64,000 nt of DNA from Acanthochlamys bracteata. Its lineage: Eukaryota > Streptophyta > Magnoliopsida > Pandanales > Velloziaceae. Positions 25,609 to 37,612 of this stretch are shown here, in pieces; positions within the stretch are counted from its first letter, which is position 1, and every line of letters begins with the position of its first letter. The position numbers and the translations under genes are program-made. The notes beneath the pieces were generated by a model. It saw nothing but the letters and a program-made list of their open reading frames with translations. It ran no database searches and was not told the origin of the DNA. The stretch spans positions 2,730,501 through 2,794,500 of the forward strand of contig CM034128.1 in the NCBI GenBank assembly GCA_019914995.1. Direction: 5' to 3'.

Positions 25609-25753
25609 GCGAGGAGTGAAAATCTTTTTTTTTTTTTTTTGTCAATAGGAAAGTGTTAGGAAAGAGGTGAGCTGCATTTTCTTTTTCTGTGAAGTGGTCT
25701 AAAAATGTGTACAATCAAGAAAGAAGGCAGGCACTCGCAGTTTTACCAGTAGT
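25609..25753 (+). repeat. Direct duplication, copy 1
   Basis: gcgaggagtgaaaa, a T-run, aggaaagtgttaggaaag, aatgtgtacaatcaa and gaaggcaggcac occur here and again, in the same order and strand, at 26174-26308. The shared aaattattttcagttaac block at about 25792 shows the copy once extended further. Confidence 0.8.
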
Positions 25754-26173
25754 GTGTTCTTTTTCACATTTCTAACTCAACTTTTGTTTTAAAATTATTT
25801 TCAGTTAACTTCAACTATAATATAATATAAAAATTAATTTAAGTTATTTTAAATATAATAATTAAGTTTATTTTTAATATTATAATAATTTATTTTCTAA
25901 TAATTTAGTTCTTAGTTTTTTTAGCTTAAAAAAACACATCTGTCTTTGTATTAAAACTTAAAAAAAGTTTGTAAATAAACTTATTTTTTTATTTTAGAAA
26001 AATAATAAAAATATGTAATAAAATAGAATTTTTTATTTTTTTAAATTTAAATAAAATTTTTAAATATTTATAAAATATTATTAGAAAATGTAAATAAAAA
26101 ATATAAGTTTATTTATAGTTATAAATAAAAAATTCAGTTTAATTTTTAGTAAGCTGAATCAAATATCTCCTAT

Positions 26174-26308
26174 ACGAGGAGTGAAAACCTTTCTTTTTTT
26201 TTTTCAAATGTATTGTAGGAAAGTGTTAGGAAAGTGGTGAGCTACATTTTCTTTAAAATGTGTACAATCAACAAAGAAGGCAGGCACCGGCAGTTTCACT
26301 AGAGTAGT
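26174..26308 (+). repeat. Direct duplication, copy 2
   Basis: Second copy of the block at 25609-25753. The matching aaattattttcagttaac block resumes only at about 26530, after about 200 bases of A/T repeat, so this copy probably took an insertion. Confidence 0.8.
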
Positions 26309-27192
26309 AGGGAAAGCTAGTGTTTTTGATAAATTTTTTTTTAAAAAACTTTTATTTTTATTTAAAATAATAAAATTAAATAATAGAAAATTTTATTATA
26401 TAAATTTATTTTAATATTTTTTAAATTTCTAAATATTTATAGAAAATATAATTCAAAATTTTAAAATAATTTTTCTAAATATTTGTCAAATCGTTTCAGT
26501 ATTATTTCGTATACTAAATCAATTTTTATAAAAATTATTTTCAGTTAACTTCAACTTAATATTAATAAATTAATTTACAAATAAATACAACCTAAGCCAA
26601 ACACTGCTGACAACTACTACATCAGGGAATGCGCCGTAGAGTAGTCTTTGAAACTTTGAGTAATTGTAAATTGCATAGTCCGGAGTCGTTGTCGGAGTAC
26701 CACGTTTTCCACGGGACAATGTCGTGTTAGGTTTCTAGACATATTAACAGATGTATGCACGAAGAGAAACGTTGAAATGCGGTAATTCATTCAATTAACT
26801 ATTTACTGCATTGATTGCTCAACTACTTCATATTATTTGTATCGTTTTCCAAAGAGTTGAAAGTTTCTACTCTCGTGACCGCGCACGACACTGTTTTATT
26901 TGCAAATTATAAAAGAACTCCGAATCTCGACATTTATTTTATTCTTTTCTCTGTACGCAAAGTAAAACCAAGATTTTTGAAAAGTCGGTTTGGGATAAGC
27001 TTTTTTGAATCAAAAAGAACCGCATAGACACGTTGAGTGAATCGCACTTGTTTACTTTCTCGATGCAGACAAATCACATGATGTGTCTTGTTTATCTAAA
27101 AGCATCACTCTCACTGTACTAGAAAATTTTTACCAAGAAATTTTCTATATAGTCGCCTTAGTTGCGTTTCTGCTAGAGAAGTTTTTATTAAC

Positions 27193-28060
27193 ATGGAGAA
27201 GGAAAAGCTTCTTAGCAGCAGCTTAGGTCTTATTGCCATCATGGCCATAACAATATTGGCCATGAGTGCAAACACCTCGGCAGCACAAGGGAACTCATGC
27301 AAGTCGCCTGAGTTCGATATGTCTCCGTGCATGGATTTTGTCAATGGTGATGAGTTAGCTCCGTCGGATGCTTGCTGCTCTCGGTTTGGGAAAATAGTTG
27401 CGGATGCACCGGAGTGTCTTTGCCCTGTGAAGTCGGAGAACGGTGGTCGTGCTAGCAAGCTGCCAGAGATATGCAAAGTCTCCATGCCGCCTACTGAAGT
27501 CATCTGCAACCGTGAGTATATACTAACTAATCATTTCCACACAAAAGTTTTTTGCTTTTGGTTTTCTGTTTAGTTTCGGTAGCATGCAAGGTTAATTTGC
27601 GTTTTCGTATGCAGCTGGGAAGAAGCCTAAGCCTGAGCCTGAGCCTGATTGTCCGCCGCATGGTCTACCTCTGCCACCGCCGTTTTTACCACATCCCCCA
27701 CCTGCTCCAGAAGTTCGACCGCCGCCACCTCCATCACCTTCAGGTTACTGCAACTCAAAACAGCCATGTTTTTCCCTACTCTGAAAAGATCAGGAGTTCT
27801 TGCTGAAAATAAGACTAACCTTTTTAAAGAGCCGGAGTTTTGGTTTATTATTCTTTTCTGAATAACTTTTAAAATGTTATGTTTGTGTTCATGAATTTTG
27901 AGATACTCCGTTTTTGTTGTTACATTTCTTCTGCTCACCTAATTAATAAAACCTTTTCTATTTGTATGCAGGTGCTCCAATGAGGACTAGTACATGCATC
28001 ATGGCCTTGATGAGTTGGATTATTAGTAGCCATTTTTTGGGCGCACTATTAACGACTTAA
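27193..28060 (+). CDS. GPI-anchored non-specific lipid-transfer-like protein (LTPG), copy 1
   Basis: Three exons (27193-27511, 27615-27743, 27972-28060) give 178 residues. A signal peptide covers about 1-31. The eight-cysteine lipid-transfer fold is complete: C36, C46, C61-C62, C75-x-C77, C94 and C105. A proline-rich tail follows, beginning KKPKPEPEPDCPPH and running into PPPPPSP. A hydrophobic C-terminus (about 150-178) fits a GPI-attachment signal. LTPG proteins bind lipids at the plasma membrane and cell wall and help export cuticle or suberin lipids. Both introns are phase 1, the same as in the neighbouring copy at 30025, which supports local duplication. The tail composition differs strongly from that copy. 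The specific lipid role is unknown. Confidence 0.88.
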
Positions 28061-30024
28061 TCTGTATTCTAATTAAGACGTAGAGAGCTTGAAACTCTTG
28101 GTTTTTTTTTTTTTTTTTGCCCTTCCACTTGAAGTAGTATCATTAATGTTTGTATCTTATGTTTCAAAGCTAGACAAAGTGTCAGACCAGAGTTTGATAT
28201 CCAATATTAACTGTGGCTCTTGTAGTTTGCAAAGGTTTTTTTACCTGATGGTGTGTAAGCTAAGACAAACGTATTGAAGTTTGGTTAATTAATTACCCTG
28301 TCTTTTAATGTATTTGTATTCTTTTTTGAACTCCTACGGTTCGGGTTACAGTAGTTACTATTACCACGAAACTAAGTGGCAATTATTTGTATTTCAAGAA
28401 ATTTCCTAATGAATCATACGAGGGACTTGCTAATCAATATAAAACAGGTATTATTTTCCAACTCCGTAAGAAGGAATCGGCGAGTCCATTGGGTGATGGT
28501 TTTCTTAAATCAATTAAATTTCAATACTATTGCAATCCACACTAAGGTAATTAATTTTAAACGAGATAAGATTTTTCTTTCCGACGACTAAAATTTCAGT
28601 GATTTTGAAGACGAGATTAATGAATAAAAAATCTTTTAATAACAGATACTTTCCAAGAGTGTGATGGAATGCAAGTTGAATTTTGATCACTCCAGACATA
28701 TTGAAACATAAACAAAGTCTTCCCTGCGACAGGTGTATTGAAACGTTATTACATTTAACTGTTCGTTCTGAATCTCCAAAAGGAAATTGTTAATTTATAT
28801 ATCCAAAAGTAATTAAATAATTTTAAGAAAAGTTCTTTGAGTGATTTCATATATGTATTAAATTTTTTTATAAAATTTATAGTTGGATATATGTATGGAC
28901 AAACTTGCTTTCTCCTCCTATTTGTGTTTGTTACCGTAGATAATGGCATATTTTAAATATTTATAATTGAATTTTATAAAAGTTAAAAATAAAAAGTAAA
29001 ATTAAAAAAAAATAGAATTCAGCAGTTATATTTTAATAGTTTTTAAAAATATATTAAAAATTAAAAATATAATTATATTAAAAAATATATAAATAAAAAT
29101 ATTAGAATTAAAATTTTCTAAATAAAATTAAAATTCTGAATTTTTTATGTAATTAAAATATATAAACTGTTTAAAATTTAAAATCTGACATAAAAAAATA
29201 AAATCACGAGCATTTTAAACACTCCTAAATCATAAAATACTTCTACAGTGATTTTTACCAAGCTCAACAAGACCAAGAATCACTTATTTCGCAAAGCAAA
29301 TTCAAATGGAACACAACATGAAGCTCGATAAAATTAAATTTGGTAAAAAGAGTGAATTAAAGATAAATTCGGTGAATTTGTAGTGAATTGAAATACAGAA
29401 AATAAATTCGAATTTAAAATTTGATGAATTTGGTGAAATTGAAACAAGCCGCAAACGAACAAATTGATTTAAAAATTAACTTATAAATTTAAATTTTTAT
29501 TATATTAATTATGATATACATTTCAACACTTACAATTTATCAAAACCTTATTTGATATAATTTCTATTGCTAAGTTGTCTTGCACTTTATGTCATAAAAT
29601 TTTCGTTTTAATTTTGGAATAAGTAATCCTAAATTTATAAGTTAAATGAACCGAAGGTATCACTGACTTTCTCACTTATATATCCTACTCCCTTACTAGA
29701 AACCTTTTGCTGGTAGCTAACTGAAACATATGAGTGAAAGCTTCACCAACACTTTCCAAAAAAAAAAAAAAAAAAATCTCGCAAACACAATGAAACAAAT
29801 ATTTAGGTGACTAACTCCCCCATTAAATTTGTTAACAAAACAATAATCTTTACTTTTTTATCAACTTGCCAATATTTATTTGTATAAACAGTCAAGATTA
29901 GGCACAACAAATTACCCAAAAAACTCTAAAGTTAGAAATCTGTGATAACTATTCTCTAACCAACTTAAAACAATCCATTATATTTCACACCACCAATCCT
30001 TACTACATTCATAATCAATCAAAA
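28061..30024. other. Intergenic region between LTPG copies 1 and 2
   Basis: No gene. It includes the 3' UTR of copy 1, a family A repeat at 28944-29225, a poly-A run near 29757-29777, and the promoter of copy 2. Confidence 0.6.
28944..29225 (+). mobile_element. MITE-like element, family A, copy 3 (282 bp)
   Basis: Begins TGGCATATTTTAAAT and ends GCATTTTAAACACTCC, flanked by TAA at 28941-28943 and 29226-29228. The interior order (aaaaagtaaaatt, aaaatatataaataaa, attaaaatatataaactg, aaaatctgac) parallels copies 2 and 4. It is heavily A/T-decayed. Confidence 0.6.
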
Positions 30025-30856
30025 ATGTCACAGAAACATTTGAAAATTTTCTTATCTACACTGCTACTGCTAGGAATCAGTCCTTCAAGCGCAGTACCTG
30101 ATCAACCAGTTAGTACTGTCAATAACGGCGGCGGTTGTTCAGCGGCCGTTGCAACGTTCTCGCCTTGCCTTGATTATGTCTCCGGCCAAAAAACAACGCC
30201 GTCAGGCACTTGTTGCGCGAAGCTGCACGATATGATACTGACTGAGCCACAGTGTTATTGCTACCTCTTGCAAGGTGGTGTATCGACACCCGGAATCAAT
30301 ATCGATCAGGGTAAAGCTAAAGGGCTCCCTGCTACTTGTGAAGTTCAACAACCAACCTCTTGCCAATGCAATGGTAGTTAAACAACTTTATGACACCCAT
30401 TAAAATTAATGCATCCTTCTTATTGTGAAATTAAATCTGCGACCTCATGAACAGGTAATGCAGGCGCTGGCTCGGGGGCAGGCACAGGTACAGGAACAGG
30501 ATATCCGACGACACCGTCAACAGGCGAGGGAACACCATCCACGACGATTCCTGGAGGTGGTGGTCGCTCGCCATACACAACATACTCACCGTACGGCACA
30601 GGAGGTAAATTGATACATACATAATGTAAGCATAATCGGAGCAAATCATTTTTTCAAAAGGTTAAACTTAGAAGAAAAACAAGAGTAATTTCATTGAAAA
30701 TGTTGGAATGACTAGATTCAATTGGGTGTTGTTGATGCAGGTGTAGGGGGTTCAGTGATTTTGCCAGGTTCAGAGTTTTCAGATGGGCGTTCAAAACAAG
30801 TTCCACACATTCTTCTTCTTATAATTTCATCACTGCTTTTTGTGTTGGCTTTGTAA
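30025..30856 (+). CDS. GPI-anchored non-specific lipid-transfer-like protein (LTPG), copy 2
   Basis: Three exons (30025-30373, 30455-30604, 30741-30856) give 204 residues, with both introns in phase 1 as in the upstream copy. Signal peptide about 1-23. The eight cysteines are C38, C48, C63-C64, C77-x-C79, C105 and C113, with an extra C115. Exon 2 encodes a Gly/Thr/Ser/Pro tail (GAGSGAGTGTGTGYP and later PYTTYSPYGTG) that could carry O-glycans. The C-terminus HILLLIISSLLFVLAL is a GPI-type signal. Expected role: lipid binding at the outer face of the plasma membrane or the wall. The substrate is not known. Confidence 0.88.
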
Positions 30857-31871
30857 CTAAACTTAATTGCGTCTGATGAGAAGTGTTTCAGTAGACATCA
30901 GTATTTGTAGATGAACAAATGTACTGTTGTTCCAAGTGTTTGTACTAAGTTATGTTTTGGCACCACTCTTGTAAGGCCAACTACATGATGTAGTACTAAC
31001 TATTATCAATAATATTCATCTAATGTACAATTATAGGATTTTGAAGTACATGCACAATAGGAACCGAATGAATAATGCAGAAGCTAAATAACATTTGGAA
31101 GTACAACTCCCAGGTTAGCTACCAGCTGCTGTGTATTAACAATAATGTCTTTGGCATAAATTTATGTGTGATATGTATAATCGACATGAACTATAGAGAA
31201 AAATGTTAATGGCAACAACGGATCTGCAGATACTTTCTTGAGTATCTTTCTGTACGGCATTGTTTCAAATACACAGTACTCTACTTTCTTTTTCTAAATT
31301 TGAATTCGGTCATTTCATGTGTTTCAATTATCACTCTAAACTTCACTTTCACTTTCACACCGAACTTTATTTTTATCAAAATTTAATTTCAAATTTCACT
31401 ACTTGTTTCAAATGTCACTCTGAACTCTGCTTCTATTAAACTCCACTTCTCACTTAACTTCACTATTATAAGATTCAGTTTCTCAAAATTCAATTATCGC
31501 CCTATACATCTTTTAAATCTATATTAAAATATAATCTAATAGGGGATGTATCTTATCTATATTCGAAGGTATAGCCGAAAAGGTGTATATTATTCTGTGA
31601 CTGCTACATAATGAATCAAGTATTACACAAGCAGGGACGTTACTTAGAGCTTGTTTACATATCTCTTCAAACTCACTTTTTTTTTAATTTATTTACATCA
31701 CAAAATACATTACAAAATTAAAATAAATTATTTCTATTAAAAATTTATCTTTAAAATTTAATTTTAAAATTTACTTATAATAAAATAATTATAAAATTTT
31801 ATTTTTTATTAAATATTTTTAGTTTTTAATTTCATTTTTTAAAGTTTATCTTATAGTAAATACGCCATTAT
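30857..31871. other. Intergenic region after LTPG copy 2
   Basis: 3' UTR of copy 2, then spacer. 31258-31540 carries repeated tgtttcaaat / cactctgaactc wording reminiscent of family A but rearranged. No gene. Confidence 0.45.
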
Positions 31872-32040
31872 CACTAGTACAAATGAAACCGAAAAAAATA
31901 TAGTTGGTAATGGCAATAAGCAGTCGGTAAAGACATTTCCAACTAAAAAAACTCGGTGGTCACTCGGTCAGCAACAACCGGTTGGTTAACCTTTGCCGAA
32001 CAACAACTCAAAACAGTCAGCATGTAACACTAATTTACGG
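31872..32040. mobile_element. Possible CACTA-type transposon terminus (remnant)
   Basis: Starts CACTAGTACAAATG and is followed by several TCGGT / CGGTTGG motifs at short spacing, like the subterminal repeats of CACTA elements. No matching opposite end or transposase was found, so it is at best a fragment. Confidence 0.3.
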
Positions 32041-32277
32041 ACTGTATGGCAATGATTTAAAGATACTAATACAAAATTTGAGAAGTTTTAACTGCTTAAC
32101 CAGCCAAGACTTTTTCCCACTTGTGATGGCATCCATTCTGGAGTTTATTGTAGAACCATGATTCTTTTAATGGCAGGCAAAGCAGTTCAGCTATAATTGT
32201 CTGCAACACACATCGACAAAAAATACCTATCAATCTCTTCAAACCAGTTTCATATTACATAGGTGTTTGACAAAATG

Positions 32278-32880
32278 TCACGGACAATACTGATGGACAC
32301 CATCATTGTAGCCCTTGTTGCTCTATGGCTTCTTTCTAAAAGGTAAAGCCAATCAATTGAGGGAACTTGTAAAGACTGTTTTTATCAAAGGTTAGTGATG
32401 CTAGCAACTGATATATCTGCACAAGATTGCTCATTGACTATATAGTCAGCTTATCACCTTACCTCAACTACATTAATGGCAAGGACTCAACTCCGTCTAC
32501 CTCCTGCTACTCAGCTGCTTGCAAGTGTTATCTTTCAAAACCACAATGCCTCTGCTCTGTGATCAACGGTGATACCTTATCTTTCAAAACCATAATCTCT
32601 AGAATTTCAAATCTTTAGCATGATGAACGACCAACAACCCACTGTAGTAGTGCATAAAAATTAGTTGTGTATCCTAGGCCTTTTTCACATCCCAAACCGA
32701 TAATTAAAACCTAAAATTTTTTATACATCTGTGTTCGATTGATTTGTTCTGATGTAGGTGTGGATCAGCACAACACTCTGAAAACAGATTCCATCAGAAG
32801 GAAAGCTTAGTCCATTGTTTCCTTCTGCACTTTTCTTCTCACTTGCTTTCATGCTCATGCTCATGTCCAGAAAACTAATG
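32278..32880 (+). pseudogene. Decayed LTPG copy 3
   Basis: A signal-peptide-like start MSRTILMDTIIVALVALWLL (ATG at 32278) runs into a stop. At about 32420 the frame reads AQDCSLTI and then shifts, after which VSLSPYLNYINGKDSTPS and KPQCLCSVINGD follow. This is the usual LTPG core with C1, C3, C5 and C6, but C2 and C4 are replaced by tyrosine. Further on, GSAQHSENRFHQK-like and hydrophobic tail traces remain. A frameshift, early stops and lost fold cysteines make it non-functional as an LTPG. It is the third member of the local group. Alternative splicing cannot restore C2 and C4. Confidence 0.78.
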
Positions 32881-33042
32881 ATCATAGTTTCATTGGTTTC
32901 TATAAGTTCTGCGATACTGCAATCATCATATTTCAGCCGGATTTTACTGCTTAGAGCTTTTATGATGTAAATTACTTAAGCGAGGAAAGAAGTTCATCAA
33001 TTTGTCTCAAGGGCATTTTAACAAACACCTTACACACAAATC

Positions 33043-33088
33043 CCTAGCAGCATCACTAAAATTATCCTAGCAGCATCACTAAAATTAT
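33043..33088. repeat. Tandem duplication, unit about 23 bp
   Basis: cctagcagcatcactaaaat occurs twice in direct succession. Confidence 0.85.
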
Positions 33089-33229
33089 AAGATTGAACTT
33101 ATAAATTCTCCACGATTCAACAAAATGATGCTTCCATTGTTCATTCTTAAAAATCAAAACTTCAATTCGATTAAACCATTTGACACGAATTCACTTCGTG
33201 GCAATCATAAACTCAAAACAAAACAAAAC

Positions 33230-33619
33230 AAAAAATCAAATCGAGTTTTGAAAGAACGAAAATGTAGCAATTTGTTCGAGGCCGGACTCAAAACGGCAGA
33301 TATTTGAGAGGCACGGAGAATTGCAGGTTCGATATCGCCAACCTTCAATGCAAAGGAAAATCACCATTGAAACTGGCGCCTTTGCTCTGCAAATTGGCTT
33401 CTCTACACACTTCCATTCTAATTTCTTTGAAAAAAAACATAAAAAACGAATGCACAAGGATGAAAAAAATTGCAATGCGACTGAAATCTGAAAGGATTCT
33501 GATAAAAAACAGCATAAAAACCAGGGAAACCTTAGACTTGGAGAGATTAGGCTTCTGCGCTGCTTTGGAGAAAATCGCAGATTGGATGAATTTATAGAGA
33601 GGTTTGGTCTAAACCCTAA
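33230..33619 (-). promoter_or_regulatory. Promoter-like block for an unidentified minus-strand transcript
   Basis: Reading on the minus strand: a telo-box (AAACCCTAA on plus at 33611-33619), then CTCTATAAATTC (TATA at 33591-33596), then about 350 bases of leader-like CT-rich, less A/T-biased sequence. Telo-box plus TATA is a known arrangement for translation-related plant genes. I found no convincing coding exon downstream, so this may be a relic or a non-coding transcript. Confidence 0.35.
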
Positions 33620-35855
33620 TTACCAAGACCATACTGCCCTTGACAGCTCTATGACGTAACCGTCCGATAGATTGATCAACAGCGTTAGATTGAAATTAAA
33701 TATTGAATAAGAAATAAAATAAAATCCATTAAAAAATAACTTGTTGATAAAACACTACTTTCAAAATCATTTATGAATTAAAATAAAATTGATCTGATAA
33801 ATTAGATGAATTCAGATCGAATTCTAGTTGATCTAATATTGATCTATTTAATCGGTTCAATTACTTTTACAGTATATATTTATCTAATAATTATAAAATA
33901 TTTATAAATTAGACTTGTGATAGCTTATTATATTTTGATTTATTTTTTCTTTAATTTATATATTTTTGCAAAATTAATAACTTTTTGTCTTGTATATATG
34001 ATCCTAATAATTTTTCACCTATTATGGTAGAAATTAATTTTTATTATTTTTATTTTACTAATTATTAAATATTCAATTTGAGTTGATATAATTATTAAAT
34101 AATTAAATTTAGCGTTGATAATTTTGATCCATATAAATATATAGATCTAATTTATGATTAAGCGATTTTGATCTAATTATTGTATGGATCAATCTAAAAT
34201 TTACCAATTAACTCATATTGACGCTGTTAGTTGTTGATAGATATAGCGAAAATATAAATAATATTTAAGAATTTTAGATGCTGTGAAAATATAAAATATA
34301 TTTAAAAATCTTATATAAGTAATACGAAAGTTAAAATAAGTACACAAAAACCACAATCATAAAAGATAGATGTGGAGAAAAAACAAAAAAATCTCAAAAA
34401 AAAATAATTTGACTCAAAAAAATCACTAAAAAGTAATTATAAAATTTTTATAACACTTTAATTGGGAATTCTTATAGAAATATTCTCTTTTGTTCTCTTA
34501 TATTGTCACTTGCGTTGTTCATTTGATCTTGTTGTCATGATTCATAAGGAATACCGCATATTCATATATATAGAGTGCCCAATATTAACTTTTAAAGTTT
34601 TTTAATAGTAGGCTCTCTATCTTTTAATCAACAGTCCAAATTCTTCTCGTAAGTGATTGCTAGCTTTCTATCTTTTAAAATGAGTGTTGAACTTTTTTCT
34701 TTTTTAATGCATGTTTAGTTGCTAGTTGGATTTCATCTTAACTGCATTTATTTGGGCCAAGCTTAGGTTGAATCTAAGTCACGGCCTCAAGCTCAAATCT
34801 GGTCTAAGTAGTATTCCAGCTACGTAGTTGACTGAAAAGTCTCTGGATGAGCTTGTAAAGCTTCGAGATAGAATTATCCAATATTTCAGCGCAACGAATT
34901 GATAACGGAATACTTATAAAATAAAATTTTTTTAAAATAGAAGATATTTTTATTTTTTAAAAAATAATTTTTATTTTTTTTACTTCTAAAGAAATAATAA
35001 AAATATATAATAAAAAGATTTCATTCCGTAAAATTTTTTTACACTTTCTAAATTTTTATATAAATTTTTTATATACTTATAAAATATATATTTAAAAATA
35101 TAAAATAGAAAAAAAATTGATAAATAGTTTATATAAGCTGCGCCAAATAGCCTCAACATTTAGTTATGTGACTTCATATATCTACGGGTTTGTCTTTGGA
35201 TCTCTGGTATGCCTTACACGGTAAAAATATTTGCTACTTCCTAATGACAGTCAATAGATGGGAGGGGTTTTTTTTGGCATTTCAGTGTATTTGATTTCAC
35301 TATTCTGTTTCAGCTTTCTCATTCTTTAGTGAATCTTCTATAATATATTTACTAAGACATGATCAGAAATCCACAGGATCATTCTCTTGAAGTCGAGGAG
35401 GCAGAACTTGGCATACTAAGGTCAAGGACTATCAAGATTCAGTGTCAATACAATTTTAAGGATTTTAAACTACTTTGCATTTGTAAAGCATAATAGTGAA
35501 ATCCTAAGATTTAGCATTCCTGGAGTAAGATTAACAAAATCCTAAGCATGATCATTCTAAGATAATATAAACTCCAAAAAAAGACCACATAAATAAAAAA
35601 CCAACATTTCATAATCTCAAATTTAACTTCCACTGATGTAAACATAACCAACATAGGATTTAAAATACATAAAATAACAACCCCAACCACATATAACCAA
35701 AATATTACAAAAAAAACTCTCATCATAATCTTAATCAATCAATCGCACATTAAATGAACAAATATTAATAACCATAACAACAATACAACCAAAGAAATAT
35801 GAATCCCCCAAATATAATATTTTACCCTCACTGTAAAAAATTAATCTTGCTTTGC
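33620..35855. other. AT-rich intergenic region
   Basis: No gene seen. A family B repeat lies at about 34900-35145. The last 300 bases are probably the 3' UTR of the minus-strand membrane protein gene. Confidence 0.6.
34900..35145. repeat. AT-rich dispersed repeat, family B
   Basis: A/T-only body bounded by ataacggaatacttataaaa and ctgcgccaaatag. The body pattern (aataataaaaatatataataaaa, then tttttatatacttataaaa) matches the block at 13437 and, inverted, 56560. Boundaries approximate. Confidence 0.45.
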
Positions 35856-36434
35856 TTAGACCTGGAAAGGCCAGGGGTAGTCCTTCATCTCTTGGTCACA
35901 TTGAACCTTAGCGCTCCTCCTCGCCGTTGTACCAACTGAATCCCCTTCCACATAAGCATAGTACTTCAACGCGAAAGCCAGCGCCAACACAATCCATTCT
36001 AAACAAAATATCGCAACCGAGAGCCCCCCGGCCATGTGGAGAATCACTCCCGCATCACCCTGCTGCACATATGATCTCAACTCATACAAGAAATCATCAG
36101 TTCTCGTGAAAACAAGCACGGCTACGGCTCCTTGGAGTATCGCAGCGAGCACGGTGGATACCATGTGGGCACCGTGGCGACGAGCGGTCGGTGCTGAGCC
36201 GGCGATAGAATGAGCACCGTAGATCGCGCCGCAGATTGTGAGGATGTGGAGGAGGATGAGTAAGAGGCCGCAAGCGGAAGGGATTAGACGGAGGGAAAGG
36301 GTCAGAAATATGCAGCTGGAAGCTGCGCCGAGGAGCAAGTAATTGCAGAGCAGGAATGCTTTGTGCGTGCGGTAGTGAGAGCGAGTCATCATGGATTCTG
36401 TTGATTGTGTTATAGCCATTGCTGATAGACCCAT
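35856..36434 (-). CDS. Plant-specific four-helix membrane protein, 192 aa
   Basis: Intronless. After a polar N-terminus (MGLSAMAITQSTESMMTRSH) come four hydrophobic segments at about 26-49, 52-74, 90-110 and 129-157, then a short polar tail ending PWPFQV. I recall close plant relatives sharing STAESMMTRSHYRT and the PWPFQV end, annotated only as unknown membrane proteins. No function is claimed. The frame is open for 56 codons upstream, but a good TATA box (36549-36557) lies inside that extension, so the Met at 36434 is preferred; Met 6 is an alternative. Transcription probably starts near 36525, leaving a leader of about 90 nt. Confidence 0.82.
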   Translation of the reverse strand: MGLSAMAITQSTESMMTRSHYRTHKAFLLCNYLLLGAASSCIFLTLSLRLIPSACGLLLILLHILTICGAIYGAHSIAGSAPTARRHGAHMVSTVLAAILQGAVAVLVFTRTDDFLYELRSYVQQGDAGVILHMAGGLSVAIFCLEWIVLALAFALKYYAYVEGDSVGTTARRSAKVQCDQEMKDYPWPFQV

Positions 36435-36548
36435 TTGATCTTCGCGATTCGAAATCAATATTGATCGGTGAATTATTTGAGAGATAGAGAGATGAGATTG
36501 AGTTGCGTTGCGTTCGTTGTTGAAGAGAGTGGAGATAGAGAAGTGTTT

Positions 36549-36557
36549 TATTTTATA
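36549..36557 (-). promoter_or_regulatory. TATA box of the membrane-protein gene
   Basis: TATAAAATA on the minus strand, about 115 bases upstream of the chosen start codon and followed by CT-rich leader. Confidence 0.6.
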
Positions 36558-37612
36558 AGCACAGGAGAAAACTGACCGTTGATAAAAGAAGAAGAAGAAC
36601 AACGGCTAGTTCTCGATGTTTGACTGACTGGTAACGTTAACAGAGTTGTTTGTTAATAGATGATTACTAAGGGCTTTATTTGCAAAGTGGGTTACAGGGT
36701 TGTTTTTGAATAATAAGCTGTTAATTCTCTGGAGTAATTTTGTAATTTTGTTGCATAGGTGTACGTACAAGAATAATGTAAAGCGGAATGGTAAACCTGC
36801 AGGGGTCATGATTGGACTGTCCTTGTTTCATTGGGCTCCAGCTAGCTGTGAATGGGCTGGAGTCCAAGAGTAATGTTTGCCCATCATAAAAGAGAGTGAT
36901 TTTGTAATTTTTTAAAAACAAAAATTTTTTAAAAATAAGTTTGATTCTTTTACCTTAAAATAAAAAAAATTATACATAAATAATATTTTATGATGTACAA
37001 TTCATCCGTAATTTTAATTTGTTAAAATTTTTTTATACTACCGTAAAACATGCATTTAAAAAATAAAATAAATAAAATAAAATGGTAAATAAAATATAAC
37101 TTTTGCCAAATGACTATAATAGTCCAATTTGGTAAAAAGCATATATTTTAGTGCATTTTAGTTTTAGAAACGGCATACCATATATATAGGAATTAACTGA
37201 ATGCTAGTGCGGACATGAATGCCGCATAGCTGCCACAGACGCTGTTGTACCATTGAGATCTGAACTCTTAACAATCCATAAACAAATAACAAATAAGTCA
37301 GCTTAAGAAGTCTCTTAATATACCTTCAGTAACAATTTCGACCATGACCGGGGATCTTTCGACGCAACATAAGAAACTTGGGTAAACTTAAAAGTGCATC
37401 AAACTAAACTTTCCTGATGGATAATAGAGGCAGCTAAAGCAGATAGCAGATATTCACAAGATTGTAATTAGCCGTTTCTATCATTACTACACTATTGAAT
37501 TTGTCTTGAAGAACGTCCTGTAAACTGTAATGATCGGAATCGAAACTTCTTGGCTTGCAAGATTAGGAAAACACACCCAAAAAAAAAGTTTTGAACTGCC
37601 AATGTTCCCGTT
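36558..37612. other. Intergenic region
   Basis: Promoter flank of the membrane-protein gene, then an AT-rich repeat at about 36900-37110 ending gccaaatgac, then spacer. No gene. Confidence 0.6.

Larger units (their letters stand above)
24860..27192. other. Intergenic region with an internal direct duplication
   Basis: No gene seen. It holds the 3' UTR of the 188-aa gene, AT-rich repeats, the duplicated block listed separately, and the promoter of the first LTPG gene (possible TATA, ctatata, near 27143). Confidence 0.6.

Noticed and set aside
35511..35738. 75-codon hydrophobic open frame on minus
   Set aside because: It falls in the likely 3' UTR of the membrane-protein gene; hydrophobicity follows from T-rich sequence.
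36435..36602. N-terminal extension of the four-helix membrane protein
   Set aside because: The TATA box at 36549-36557 lies inside it, so the transcript should begin downstream.
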